A DNA stretch of 7,035 nt, taken from Spirochaetae bacterium HGW-Spirochaetae-9. GTDB taxonomy: Bacteria > Spirochaetota > Spirochaetia > Treponematales > Rectinemataceae. Positions 1-5,525 of the stretch are shown here, piece by piece. The stretch is from positions 1-7,035 of the forward strand of contig PGXP01000085.1 of the NCBI GenBank assembly GCA_002839205.1, given 5' to 3'. Below the pieces are notes generated by a model that was not told the origin of the DNA, did no database searches, and saw only the letters and a list, made by a program, of their open reading frames with translations. A program made the position numbers and the translations under genes. Positions within the stretch are counted from its first letter, which is position 1; every line of letters starts with the position of its first letter.

Positions 1-116
1 TGCGCTGGAGCGCGTTGCCTGAGTCGGTGCGAAAAGAGGCTGATCGGATGACCGTCGAAATGGAATTGGCTATTTCGAGCCTGATTTCGAAATCCGCGGA
101 TGCTCGCGAATCATGA
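1..116 (+). CDS. Probable C-terminal tail of an upstream gene (partial, unrecognised)
   Basis: The frame whose first full codon begins at base 3 is open from the left edge to a TGA at 114-116. It gives 37 residues starting RWSALPESVRKEADRM and ending KSADARES. The other two plus-strand frames close by bases 22 and 51. The tail is charged and looks like an amphipathic C-terminal helix; no family can be recognised from it. It ends 18 bases before the start of the DUF134-NifX gene on the same strand, so it is probably the preceding gene of the same operon. A stretch this short could also be open by chance in GC-rich DNA, so confidence is modest. Confidence 0.42.
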   Translation, partial: RWSALPESVRKEADRMTVEMELAISSLISKSADARES

Positions 117-124
117 GGTTTCGC

Positions 125-130
125 AGGAGG
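125..130 (+). promoter_or_regulatory. Shine-Dalgarno site of the DUF134-NifX gene
   Basis: AGGAGG, followed by another G, lies 4 bases before the ATG at 135. It is a near-perfect anti-16S match and fixes that start. No promoter is evident between the upstream stop (116) and this site, so the gene is probably transcribed from further left. Confidence 0.8.
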
Positions 131-134
131 GAAA

Positions 135-809
135 ATGCCACGACCAATCAGTGAGCGCCTCCTCGGCGCGCCAATAATTGCCCGGGTGATGAAACCCGCG
201 GGCATCCCTGCAAGCCTTCTCGAAGAGGTCGTTCTGGGTCTGGACGAAGCCGAAGCCCTGCGCCTCGCCGACCTGGAAGGCCTCTATCAGGAGGCGGCAG
301 CCCGTTCCATGGGCGTGTCGCGCCAGACTTTCGGCCGCATCGTCGAGACGGCGCGGCACAAAGTCGCCAATGCGATATTGAACGGTAAAGCCCTCAGAAT
401 AGAAGGGGGCGAAGTTGCCATAAAGGAAAAAGGAGAGACTATGATGAAAATAGCGGTACCATCGAGGGACGGAATCGTGGATGAGCATTTCGGCCACTGC
501 AAGGAATTCCTGATATTCCGCGTGGAAGGCGAGGCGCTCGTCGAGGAGCAAGCTATCCCTTCTCTTGAAGGCTGCGGCTGCAAGTCGGGAGTGGCCGCCG
601 TGCTTGCCCGTTCGGGCGTAACCCACCTCGTGGCGGGGAATATGGGCGAGGGCGCCGTGCGCGTCCTCGGTTCGCAGGGCATACGCGTGGTGCGGGGGGC
701 GTCGGGATCTGCCAGGGCGGCGGCGGAAGCCTTCGCCAGGGGCACGCTCGCCGATTCAGGCCTTGGCTGCGCGGGTCATGGCGAGGCGGGCCACGAGTGC
801 AACCATTAG
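135..809 (+). CDS. DUF134 helix-turn-helix / NifX-like (dinitrogenase FeMo-cofactor biosynthesis family) fusion protein
   Basis: This 224-residue protein has two parts. Residues about 1-92 are a DUF134 domain, a sigma-region-4-like helix-turn-helix family; visible signatures are KPAGIP (20-25), DEAEALRLADLEGL (37-50) and the recognition-helix region GVSRQTFGRI (60-69), ending in NGKALRIEGG. The Cys-containing N-terminus common in DUF134 proteins is absent. Residues about 104-224 are a NifX/NafY/MTH1175-type domain: MKIAVPS at its start, HFGHC (118-122), the CGCKSG loop (147-152), AGNMGEGAV, and a metal-ligand-rich tail (C212, H215, H220, C222, H224). Relatives bind Fe-Mo or Fe-S clusters or shuttle metal cofactors. 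A cytoplasmic metal- or cluster-responsive regulator or carrier is therefore plausible, but this is inference. The permease gene follows after 10 bases. The second domain has its own ribosome binding site and could also be translated alone from 441 or 444. Confidence 0.9.
   Translation: MPRPISERLLGAPIIARVMKPAGIPASLLEEVVLGLDEAEALRLADLEGLYQEAAARSMGVSRQTFGRIVETARHKVANAILNGKALRIEGGEVAIKEKGETMMKIAVPSRDGIVDEHFGHCKEFLIFRVEGEALVEEQAIPSLEGCGCKSGVAAVLARSGVTHLVAGNMGEGAVRVLGSQGIRVVRGASGSARAAAEAFARGTLADSGLGCAGHGEAGHECNH
431..446 (+). promoter_or_regulatory. Internal ribosome binding site and tandem ATG for the NifX-like domain
   Basis: AGGAG at 431-435 lies 5 bases before an in-frame ATG at 441 and 8 bases before a second ATG at 444. 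These are codons 103 and 104 of the fusion, exactly where the NifX-like domain begins (MKIAVPS). Translation from here would yield a free protein of about 121-122 residues ending at 809. The interdomain linker KEKGET is what a translated Shine-Dalgarno leader looks like, so the fusion may have arisen from two adjacent genes. Whether the site is used cannot be told from sequence. Confidence 0.5.
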
Positions 810-812
810 GAG
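808..812 (+). promoter_or_regulatory. Shine-Dalgarno site deciding the start of the first permease half
   Basis: AGGAG overlaps the last two bases of the upstream TAG stop. Spacing is 7 bases to the ATG at 820 but only 4 to the TTG at 817, so ATG 820 is preferred as the start of the permease gene. Using the upstream stop as part of the site suggests tight coupling to translation of the NifX-like protein. Confidence 0.7.
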
Positions 813-819
813 ATAGTTG

Positions 820-1302
820 ATGGATACGATCATACTCTATGCAATAGCCGGTCTGGGGCTGAGCGCCTCGCTCCTCAAGGGCAGAAAAAAGACGCTCATG
901 GCGCTGAAAAAAGCACTGAAAGCATTCGAAGCCATCCTACCCCAGTTACTCGTCGTCCTCATCCTTGTGGCAGTGACCCTGGCCATTCTCGATACTGCGA
1001 CGATAGCGCGATACCTCGGAGAAGGAAGCGGTCCCTGGGGTGTCCTAATCGCGGCCCTGGTTGGCTCGATTACGCTGATACCTGGATTCGTGGCCTTTCC
1101 GGCAGCGGCCGCTCTTCTCAACAGCGGCGCAGGCGCCACGCAGATCGCCGCCTTCGTCTCCAGCCTCATGATGGTGGGCGGTGTCACCCTGCCTCTTGAA
1201 ATGAAGTATTTCGGGAAGCGCGCCACGCTTCTGAGGAACGGTTTTGCCTTTATTTTCTCCCTGATCGCCGCGATCTTCGTCGGCTGGGTGGTGGGCTTAT
1301 GA
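820..1302 (+). CDS. Permease half-subunit A (ArsP/DUF318-like half, integral membrane)
   Basis: This 160-residue, strongly hydrophobic protein has about five predicted membrane segments: roughly residues 3-19, 38-58, 72-100, 105-126 and 140-159. A basic stretch at 20-34 (KGRKK...KK..LK) is likely cytoplasmic. The central motif is GSGPWGVLIAALVGS, then IPGFVAFPAAAALLNSGAG (residues 69-105), followed by LPLE (124-127). This is the pattern of one half of the permease family that includes ArsP/YraQ-type transporters, usually about 300-350 residues in one chain, so this chain is about half size. The Cys-rich core motif seen in some YraQ-type members is absent; the protein has no cysteines. The next gene encodes a related second half and overlaps by ATGA. 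Together they probably form a heteromeric transporter working with the NifX-like protein. The substrate is unknown. Confidence 0.82.
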   Translation: MDTIILYAIAGLGLSASLLKGRKKTLMALKKALKAFEAILPQLLVVLILVAVTLAILDTATIARYLGEGSGPWGVLIAALVGSITLIPGFVAFPAAAALLNSGAGATQIAAFVSSLMMVGGVTLPLEMKYFGKRATLLRNGFAFIFSLIAAIFVGWVVGL

Positions 1303-1832
1303 AAGCCATGATCAAACGGTATGGAGGTTTCCTGATAGCTGCCTCGGCCTTTGCCGCCTTTATCGCGTTCTTTCCGACCTATCGCGAGGAATCGCTCTCG
1401 ATGATCGTCTTCCAGGCCAAAACCATGCTCCTGGTGATTCCCCCGATCTTCGTCCTCCTGGGACTCCTCGACGTGTGGGTGCCTCGCGAGCAGATGATGC
1501 GCTTCATGGGTCCGGGCTCAGGACTGAAGGGCGGCGTTCTGGCCTTCCTTCTTGGATCCTTCGCCGCTGGTCCCCTCTATGGCGCCTTTCCTGTCGCGGC
1601 CGTTCTCATGAAGAAGGGAGCCAGCTTTACGAATATCCTCATCTTCTTGGGTGCATGGTCGACGACGAAGATTCCGATGCTGCTTTTCGAAATTTCGGCC
1701 TTGGGACTTCGTTTCGCCCTTTCGCGGCTGGCGATCGATATCGTGGGGATACTTGTCATAGCCTTCGCGATCACAAAAGTTCTGCCGAGAGGAGAACTAG
1801 AGGCCATCTACGCGCGCGCAGAGAAATCCTAA
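1299..1832 (+). CDS. Permease half-subunit B (ArsP/DUF318-like half, integral membrane)
   Basis: This 177-residue membrane protein starts inside the stop of the previous gene (ATGA at 1299-1302), so it is translationally coupled; an ATG at 1308 is a less likely alternative. Predicted membrane segments are roughly residues 9-26, 36-57, 78-103, 111-130 and 144-162. The core, GSGLKGGVLAFLLGS then AAGPLYGAFPVAAVLMKKGAS (73-109), aligns position by position with the core of subunit A: GSG...GVL, GS....P, AFP.AA.L...GA. An acidic residue (E131) occupies a place similar to E127 of subunit A. The two chains therefore look like the two repeats of a single permease made separately. A short charged C-terminal tail (PRGELEAIYARAEKS) is probably cytoplasmic. 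The stop codon overlaps the stop of the convergent PLP-enzyme gene. Confidence 0.82.
   Translation: MKAMIKRYGGFLIAASAFAAFIAFFPTYREESLSMIVFQAKTMLLVIPPIFVLLGLLDVWVPREQMMRFMGPGSGLKGGVLAFLLGSFAAGPLYGAFPVAAVLMKKGASFTNILIFLGAWSTTKIPMLLFEISALGLRFALSRLAIDIVGILVIAFAITKVLPRGELEAIYARAEKS
1774..1798 (-). terminator. Weak candidate terminator for the minus-strand operon
   Basis: Read on the minus strand, AGTTCT (1798-1793) and AGAACT (1783-1778) form a 6-base-pair stem with a 9-base loop, followed directly by TTTTG. It begins 31 bases past the stop of the PLP-enzyme gene and lies inside the 3' end of the convergent permease gene. The stem is short and AU-rich and the T-run is only four bases, so it may be coincidental. 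No better hairpin is seen near the convergence point. Confidence 0.25.
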
Positions 1833-2971
1833 AGCCTTGCGTTGACCGCCTTGGCCGCGTTCCTTATGTCCTTGAGGCCTGAACCGGTGAGCATCAGGAC
1901 GACGGATTCCTCGCGGGGGATCGTCGGTTGAACCTTCATGTAGCAGGCGAAGGCGCAGGCGCTCGATGGTTCAGCGAAGAGGCCGGACATGGACGAGAGT
2001 CGGCGCTGGGCGGCGAGGATTTCCTCGTCGGTGACGGTTACGCCCTTGCCGCCATACTTCCTTAATTTGGCAAGGACGAAGCTGCCATTGCGCGGCACAT
2101 CGACGGAGATGGAGTCAGCTATCGTGTCGGAGGGACGCTCCTCGAAGCGCCCTGAGGCGATGGCGCGTGCGATGGCGCTCGATCCTTCTGCCTGGGCAGC
2201 CCAGAATGTGGGCATTTTTATCGTCAGCCCAAGCTTCAGAAGGTCTTCGAAGCCCTTGATGAGGCCCGCCAGGATTACCCCGTCGCCCGTGGGCACGAAG
2301 ACGTGGTCGGGAGCATTCCCCAAATCTCTTGCGATTTCAAAGCTCGCCGTCTTCTTGCCTTCGATGGTAAGGGGGTTGTAGGCAGTGTTCCGCGAGAGGA
2401 CGCCCGTGGCTTTTGAATAGGCCAGGGATTCGTCGAAGGCTTGGTCGTAATTACCCTGCACTTCGCGCAGCTCAGCTCCGTACTGGAGAACCTGCACGCG
2501 TTTGGCCGCCGGCGCGGAGGCAGGCAGAAAAACGGTGATTTTGAGGCCGGCGGCCGCTCCCACGCAGGCCATGCTCGAGGCGGCATTGCCCGTTGAAGCG
2601 AGGGCAATTTCATTCAGCCCGTACTTGCACGCGAAAGCCGCCACGAGCCAGCTCGCCCTGTCCTTGTAAGAGCCTGAAGGGTTGCAGGTGTCATCTTTCA
2701 GGTAGAGGTTGGGTGCCCCGAGGGCTTCGCGGAGCCTGGAAGGTTGCCACAGCGGCGTGTCGCCCACGGGGAGGGGCGGAAAAAATTCGGATTCGACGGG
2801 CAGGGGAATGCCGGAGGGCGGATCGCCCGCTTCCTTTTCCCAGATGCATTCGAGGACGCCCTCAAGAGGCATGCCGGGCTTGTTTCCTGCTCCGCACACA
2901 TCGCAGAGGTATCGTCCTGGCTCAATGGCGTAGACCCTGCCGCAGGACTGACAGTGGTAAAGCCATCTCAT
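1829..2971 (-). CDS. Threonine-synthase-like PLP-dependent enzyme (fold type II) with N-terminal zinc ribbon
   Basis: This is a 380-residue protein. The N-terminus has two CxxC pairs (C7/C10 and C23/C26), a zinc-ribbon or rubredoxin-like module seen in many threonine-synthase-family proteins. The catalytic domain shows GDTPL (70-74), the PLP-lysine motif NPSGSYKDR (K103), STGNAASS (126-133, N129 likely contacting PLP), a glycine-rich phosphate loop TGDG (228-231) and a C-terminal TGSGLKD typical of ThrC. The start at 2971 is chosen because it forms an ATGA overlap with the stop of ygeY and has GGAGAAG at 2983-2977, 5 bases upstream; an in-frame codon at 3019 would overlap ygeY by about 50 bases. 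Genuine threonine synthase is possible. Its place at the end of a ygfK-ssnA-ygeY operon suggests instead elimination or lyase chemistry on an amino-acid intermediate of purine breakdown, the role filled by YgeX (2,3-diaminopropionate ammonia-lyase) elsewhere. The YgeX signature itself is not seen. Confidence 0.85.
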   Translation of the reverse strand: MRWLYHCQSCGRVYAIEPGRYLCDVCGAGNKPGMPLEGVLECIWEKEAGDPPSGIPLPVESEFFPPLPVGDTPLWQPSRLREALGAPNLYLKDDTCNPSGSYKDRASWLVAAFACKYGLNEIALASTGNAASSMACVGAAAGLKITVFLPASAPAAKRVQVLQYGAELREVQGNYDQAFDESLAYSKATGVLSRNTAYNPLTIEGKKTASFEIARDLGNAPDHVFVPTGDGVILAGLIKGFEDLLKLGLTIKMPTFWAAQAEGSSAIARAIASGRFEERPSDTIADSISVDVPRNGSFVLAKLRKYGGKGVTVTDEEILAAQRRLSSMSGLFAEPSSACAFACYMKVQPTIPREESVVLMLTGSGLKDIRNAAKAVNARL

Positions 2972-4176
2972 GCGCGCTTCTCCAGCCTGCCTGGCAGGGC
3001 GGCGTAGAAGGCGGAGCATATTTCGAGATCGTCGATGCGGTTTATCTCGTTAGGGGCATGGGCTTGGTTTTCATCGCCGGGGCCGAAGCCGATGCAGGGG
3101 ATCTGGTGGCGGCCGCAGATGGCGACGCAGTTTGTGGAGAAGGTCCACTTGTCGACGACAGGAGGCTTTCCCATGATATCACCGTATGCCTCCACGCCTG
3201 CGCGGACGAGGGGATGATCGGCTTTGATCTTCCAAGTGGGGAAATAGAGCTCCTGCTTGTACAGTTTGCCAGTATAGGCGGGTTGGGCATATTCGGGCAT
3301 CTTCACGATGAAGTCTTTTACGCCCGCTTCGCGCAGGGCTTTTTCCACCTGAGCGATAGCGATCGCATCGTTTTCTCCCCAGGTGAGGCGGCGGTCGCAG
3401 TAGAGCATCGCCTGGTCGGGCACGGCGCACTGGCTCGGCCCCTGTACCTTGATCTGCGACACAGTGATGGTGCCCTTGCCGAGGAACTCGTCGTCATCGG
3501 GCTTGAGCTCGGTATTGAGCTTTTCTATGGCGAGGGCGGCGCGCGCTGCCTTGTATGCCGCGGAATCGCCGCGTTCGGGCGCCGAGCCGTGGCAGGAGAT
3601 CCCTCTGATGTCGATCTGGATCTCCATGCGTCCGCGATGGCCGCGGTAGAGCCGGCAGGAGGTGGGTTCGGTGGATACGACAAAGTCGGGGACGAATTTC
3701 TCCTCCTCGATGAGGTATTTCCAGCAGAGCCCGTCGCAGTCCTCTTCAAGGACCGTGAAGGCGAACCAGACCGTGAAGTCGCCATCATAGGCCAATTCCT
3801 TGAGGATGCGCGCTGCGGTGATCATCGAGGCCGCGCCGCCCAGCTGGTCCGTCGAGCCTCGGCCGTAGACGAGGCCGTCCTTGATCAGCCCCGAGTGGGG
3901 AGGAGTCTTCCACTGGGCGGGATCGCCGACGCCGACCGTGTCGATGTGGGCATCGAATACGAGTTTCTTCTTGCCCTTCCCGACGCGCCCGAGGAGTGAG
4001 CCGAGGCCGTCGATATGCAGGTCTTCCATGCCCGCTTCCGCGCAAAGCTTCTTGAGGAGGAGGACGCGGTCCTTTTCCGTCGTGCTGAAGCCCGGTACCT
4101 TTACTATTTCGCTCAAATTTCGAGCCGTGTAATCCCTGTACTCCTTCGCCATTGCGAGAATCGCTGTGCTTTTCAT
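2968..4176 (-). CDS. ygeY: YgeY-type M20 family metallohydrolase
   Basis: At 402 residues it is close to E. coli YgeY (about 403). It has the M20 di-metal site: DAHIDTVG (H77, D79), GRGSTDQLGG (D110, bridging), VLEEDCDG (E144 catalytic, E145), STEPT (E170) and a C-terminal GPGDENQAHAPNE (H373). The lid/dimerisation region starts at GHRGRMEIQIDIRG. M20 enzymes cleave peptide-like or N-acyl/N-carbamoyl amide bonds. YgeY members sit in purine/urate catabolism loci, so an amide of a ring-opened purine or ureido acid is a likelier substrate than a peptide (inference). ATG 4176 is preferred because GGAAGG at 4187-4182 is 5 bases upstream; a GTG at 4182, overlapping the ssnA stop as GTGA, would add two residues. 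It is coupled to ssnA upstream and to the PLP-enzyme gene downstream. No signal peptide, so cytoplasmic. Confidence 0.93.
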   Translation of the reverse strand: MKSTAILAMAKEYRDYTARNLSEIVKVPGFSTTEKDRVLLLKKLCAEAGMEDLHIDGLGSLLGRVGKGKKKLVFDAHIDTVGVGDPAQWKTPPHSGLIKDGLVYGRGSTDQLGGAASMITAARILKELAYDGDFTVWFAFTVLEEDCDGLCWKYLIEEEKFVPDFVVSTEPTSCRLYRGHRGRMEIQIDIRGISCHGSAPERGDSAAYKAARAALAIEKLNTELKPDDDEFLGKGTITVSQIKVQGPSQCAVPDQAMLYCDRRLTWGENDAIAIAQVEKALREAGVKDFIVKMPEYAQPAYTGKLYKQELYFPTWKIKADHPLVRAGVEAYGDIMGKPPVVDKWTFSTNCVAICGRHQIPCIGFGPGDENQAHAPNEINRIDDLEICSAFYAALPGRLEKRA

Positions 4177-4178
4177 AG

Positions 4179-5525
4179 TCACCTTCCTTCCATTTTGTTC
4201 CAGAGACGGCGAGCCTGGATGCGCGCCACAGCCTGGATTTTTTCCATAGCGAACAGGGGCTTCCTGTCCTTGATTCGAATTTTACCCGCAACGGCGACGC
4301 TGCGCACGGAGCGCGAGCTCATGCCGAAGGCCATGTGGCCTGCGATGTTGGCCGCGTCGAGGGGAGTAGGTGGGTCATAGTCCCACAGGACGAGATCGGC
4401 CGGATTGCCAGTGGCCAGGACGCCGAAGCTGCCTTCGCCCGGGAAATAACGTTCGAGGAGCCTGTTGCCGCGGTCAAGGCAGGCGAGGAAATTGTCGGGC
4501 CACCAGGGGCCGCCTGATTCCCTGTGCCGGAAAACGGCGAACTTGAATTCTTCGAGCATGTCGGCACCCATGCCGTCGGTGCCGAGGACGACGTTCCTGT
4601 GTGTCGGCAGGAGTGTATTGTAACCAACCGCGTTGTTCATGTTGGACCGCGCGTTGTGGGCGAGGAAGACGTCCCGGGCGTTCATGATCTCGATCTCAGA
4701 GGGCGTGAGCCAGAGGCCGTGGCCGATGATGCCCTTGGGCGTGAGGGCTCCAGCTCTCTCCAGCCTTTCAACGAGGTCGAGGCCGTAGCGATGGCGCGAG
4801 TCGACGGCATCATACTTGTCTTCGGCGAGGTGGATGTGGATGCCCCTGCCTGAGGTTTTTACCGCGTCAGCGAGGCCTTCCAGCGTCTCCTGGCCTACGG
4901 TGAAGCCGGCATGGCCGCCTATCGCGGCCTCGACCAGGGGCAAAGAGCCGCGCGCGCGCATTCCGTCCACTTCGCGCGCGAAGCGCAGGTTTTCGGACAG
5001 GCCCGCGCGCGCGCCTTCGGCGCCGTTCCGGTCCGTCGTCTCGTAGCAGAGAATGCCGCGCAGGCCCACTTCCTCGTAAGCCTGCCTGATGACCGACAGG
5101 CTCCCCTCGATGGCGCTGGGGCTCGCGTGGTGGTCGACGAGGGAGGTGACGCCTGCTGCAAGCGCGTCGGCGCAGCCGGCGAGGGCGCTCGCCTCCAGGA
5201 TAGGCTCGTCGATAGCCCTGTCCAGTCGCCACCAGAGGTGGTCGAGAATCTGGGCGAAATCCTTGGAAGGCTGAATCGCCACTTCCATGCCCCGTGCGAG
5301 GGCAGAATACAGGTGGGTATGGGAGCAGACGAGGCCGGGCGAGAGATAGCCGCCGGAGCCCGCGAATTCGGCCTGCTGGTATTTCGCGCGCAGCCCCGCG
5401 CCAATCTCCGCGATAGTACCTGCCTTCGCCCCACAGTCTTCTGGTCCGTAGGCGACGAGGTCACATTCATCAGAGATGCCTGGAGGGTTGAAAGACAGAA
5501 GGCGGACGTTTTCAAAGAGGATCAT
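4179..5525 (-). CDS. ssnA: SsnA family amidohydrolase (aminohydrolase/chlorohydrolase type)
   Basis: This 448-residue protein resembles E. coli SsnA (about 442) throughout. Visible signatures are PGLVCSHTHLYSALARG (metal ligands H69 and H71), LWWRLDRAIDE (97-107), DHHASPSAIEGS (131-142), ETTDRN (162-167), GIHIHLAED (H230/H232, E235), GHGLWL (H269), HNARSNMNNAVGYN (290-303), and LGTDGMGADM with metal-binding D317. These belong to the amidohydrolase superfamily TIM barrel with a mononuclear metal centre, as in guanine or cytosine deaminases and TrzN/AtzA-type hydrolases. Deamination or hydrolysis of a purine-derived ring is likely; the exact substrate is not shown. The ATG at 5525 forms an ATGA with the ygfK stop and has GGTGGGGG (5540-5533) upstream. 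The frame stays open further upstream to 5915, but that part overlaps ygfK and has no family resemblance. Confidence 0.94.
   Translation of the reverse strand: MILFENVRLLSFNPPGISDECDLVAYGPEDCGAKAGTIAEIGAGLRAKYQQAEFAGSGGYLSPGLVCSHTHLYSALARGMEVAIQPSKDFAQILDHLWWRLDRAIDEPILEASALAGCADALAAGVTSLVDHHASPSAIEGSLSVIRQAYEEVGLRGILCYETTDRNGAEGARAGLSENLRFAREVDGMRARGSLPLVEAAIGGHAGFTVGQETLEGLADAVKTSGRGIHIHLAEDKYDAVDSRHRYGLDLVERLERAGALTPKGIIGHGLWLTPSEIEIMNARDVFLAHNARSNMNNAVGYNTLLPTHRNVVLGTDGMGADMLEEFKFAVFRHRESGGPWWPDNFLACLDRGNRLLERYFPGEGSFGVLATGNPADLVLWDYDPPTPLDAANIAGHMAFGMSSRSVRSVAVAGKIRIKDRKPLFAMEKIQAVARIQARRLWNKMEGR
4182..4187 (-). promoter_or_regulatory. Shine-Dalgarno site of ygeY, inside the end of ssnA
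   Basis: Minus-strand GGAAGG (4187-4182) overlaps the last codons of ssnA, within a repeated GGAAGGAAGG. It is 5 bases from ATG 4176 and touches the alternative GTG at 4182, so it supports the ATG as the start. Confidence 0.6.

Noticed and set aside
111..745. Minus-strand open frames of 171 and 152 codons opposite the DUF134-NifX gene
   Set aside because: They are shadows of a gene with two recognised domains and a strong Shine-Dalgarno site on the plus strand.
135..809. Evidence for nitrogen fixation from the NifX-like domain
   Set aside because: No nifHDKENB genes are in the window, and this domain family is widespread in non-diazotrophic anaerobes.
2984..3004. Inverted repeat around CCTGCCTGGCAGG near the start of the PLP-enzyme gene
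   Set aside because: It is short, lies within the ygeY C-terminal codons, has no T-run and can be explained by codon choice; it is not convincing as a terminator or operator.
2593..3999. Long plus-strand open frame of 468 codons antisense to ygeY and the PLP-enzyme gene
   Set aside because: It lies opposite two genes with clear catalytic motifs, its translation shows no recognisable domain, and long antisense frames are common opposite GC-rich genes.
4945..5015. Alternating CG runs (also near 1811-1819)
   Set aside because: Short GCGCGC runs fall within Ala/Arg codons of GC-rich genes and need no special structural role.
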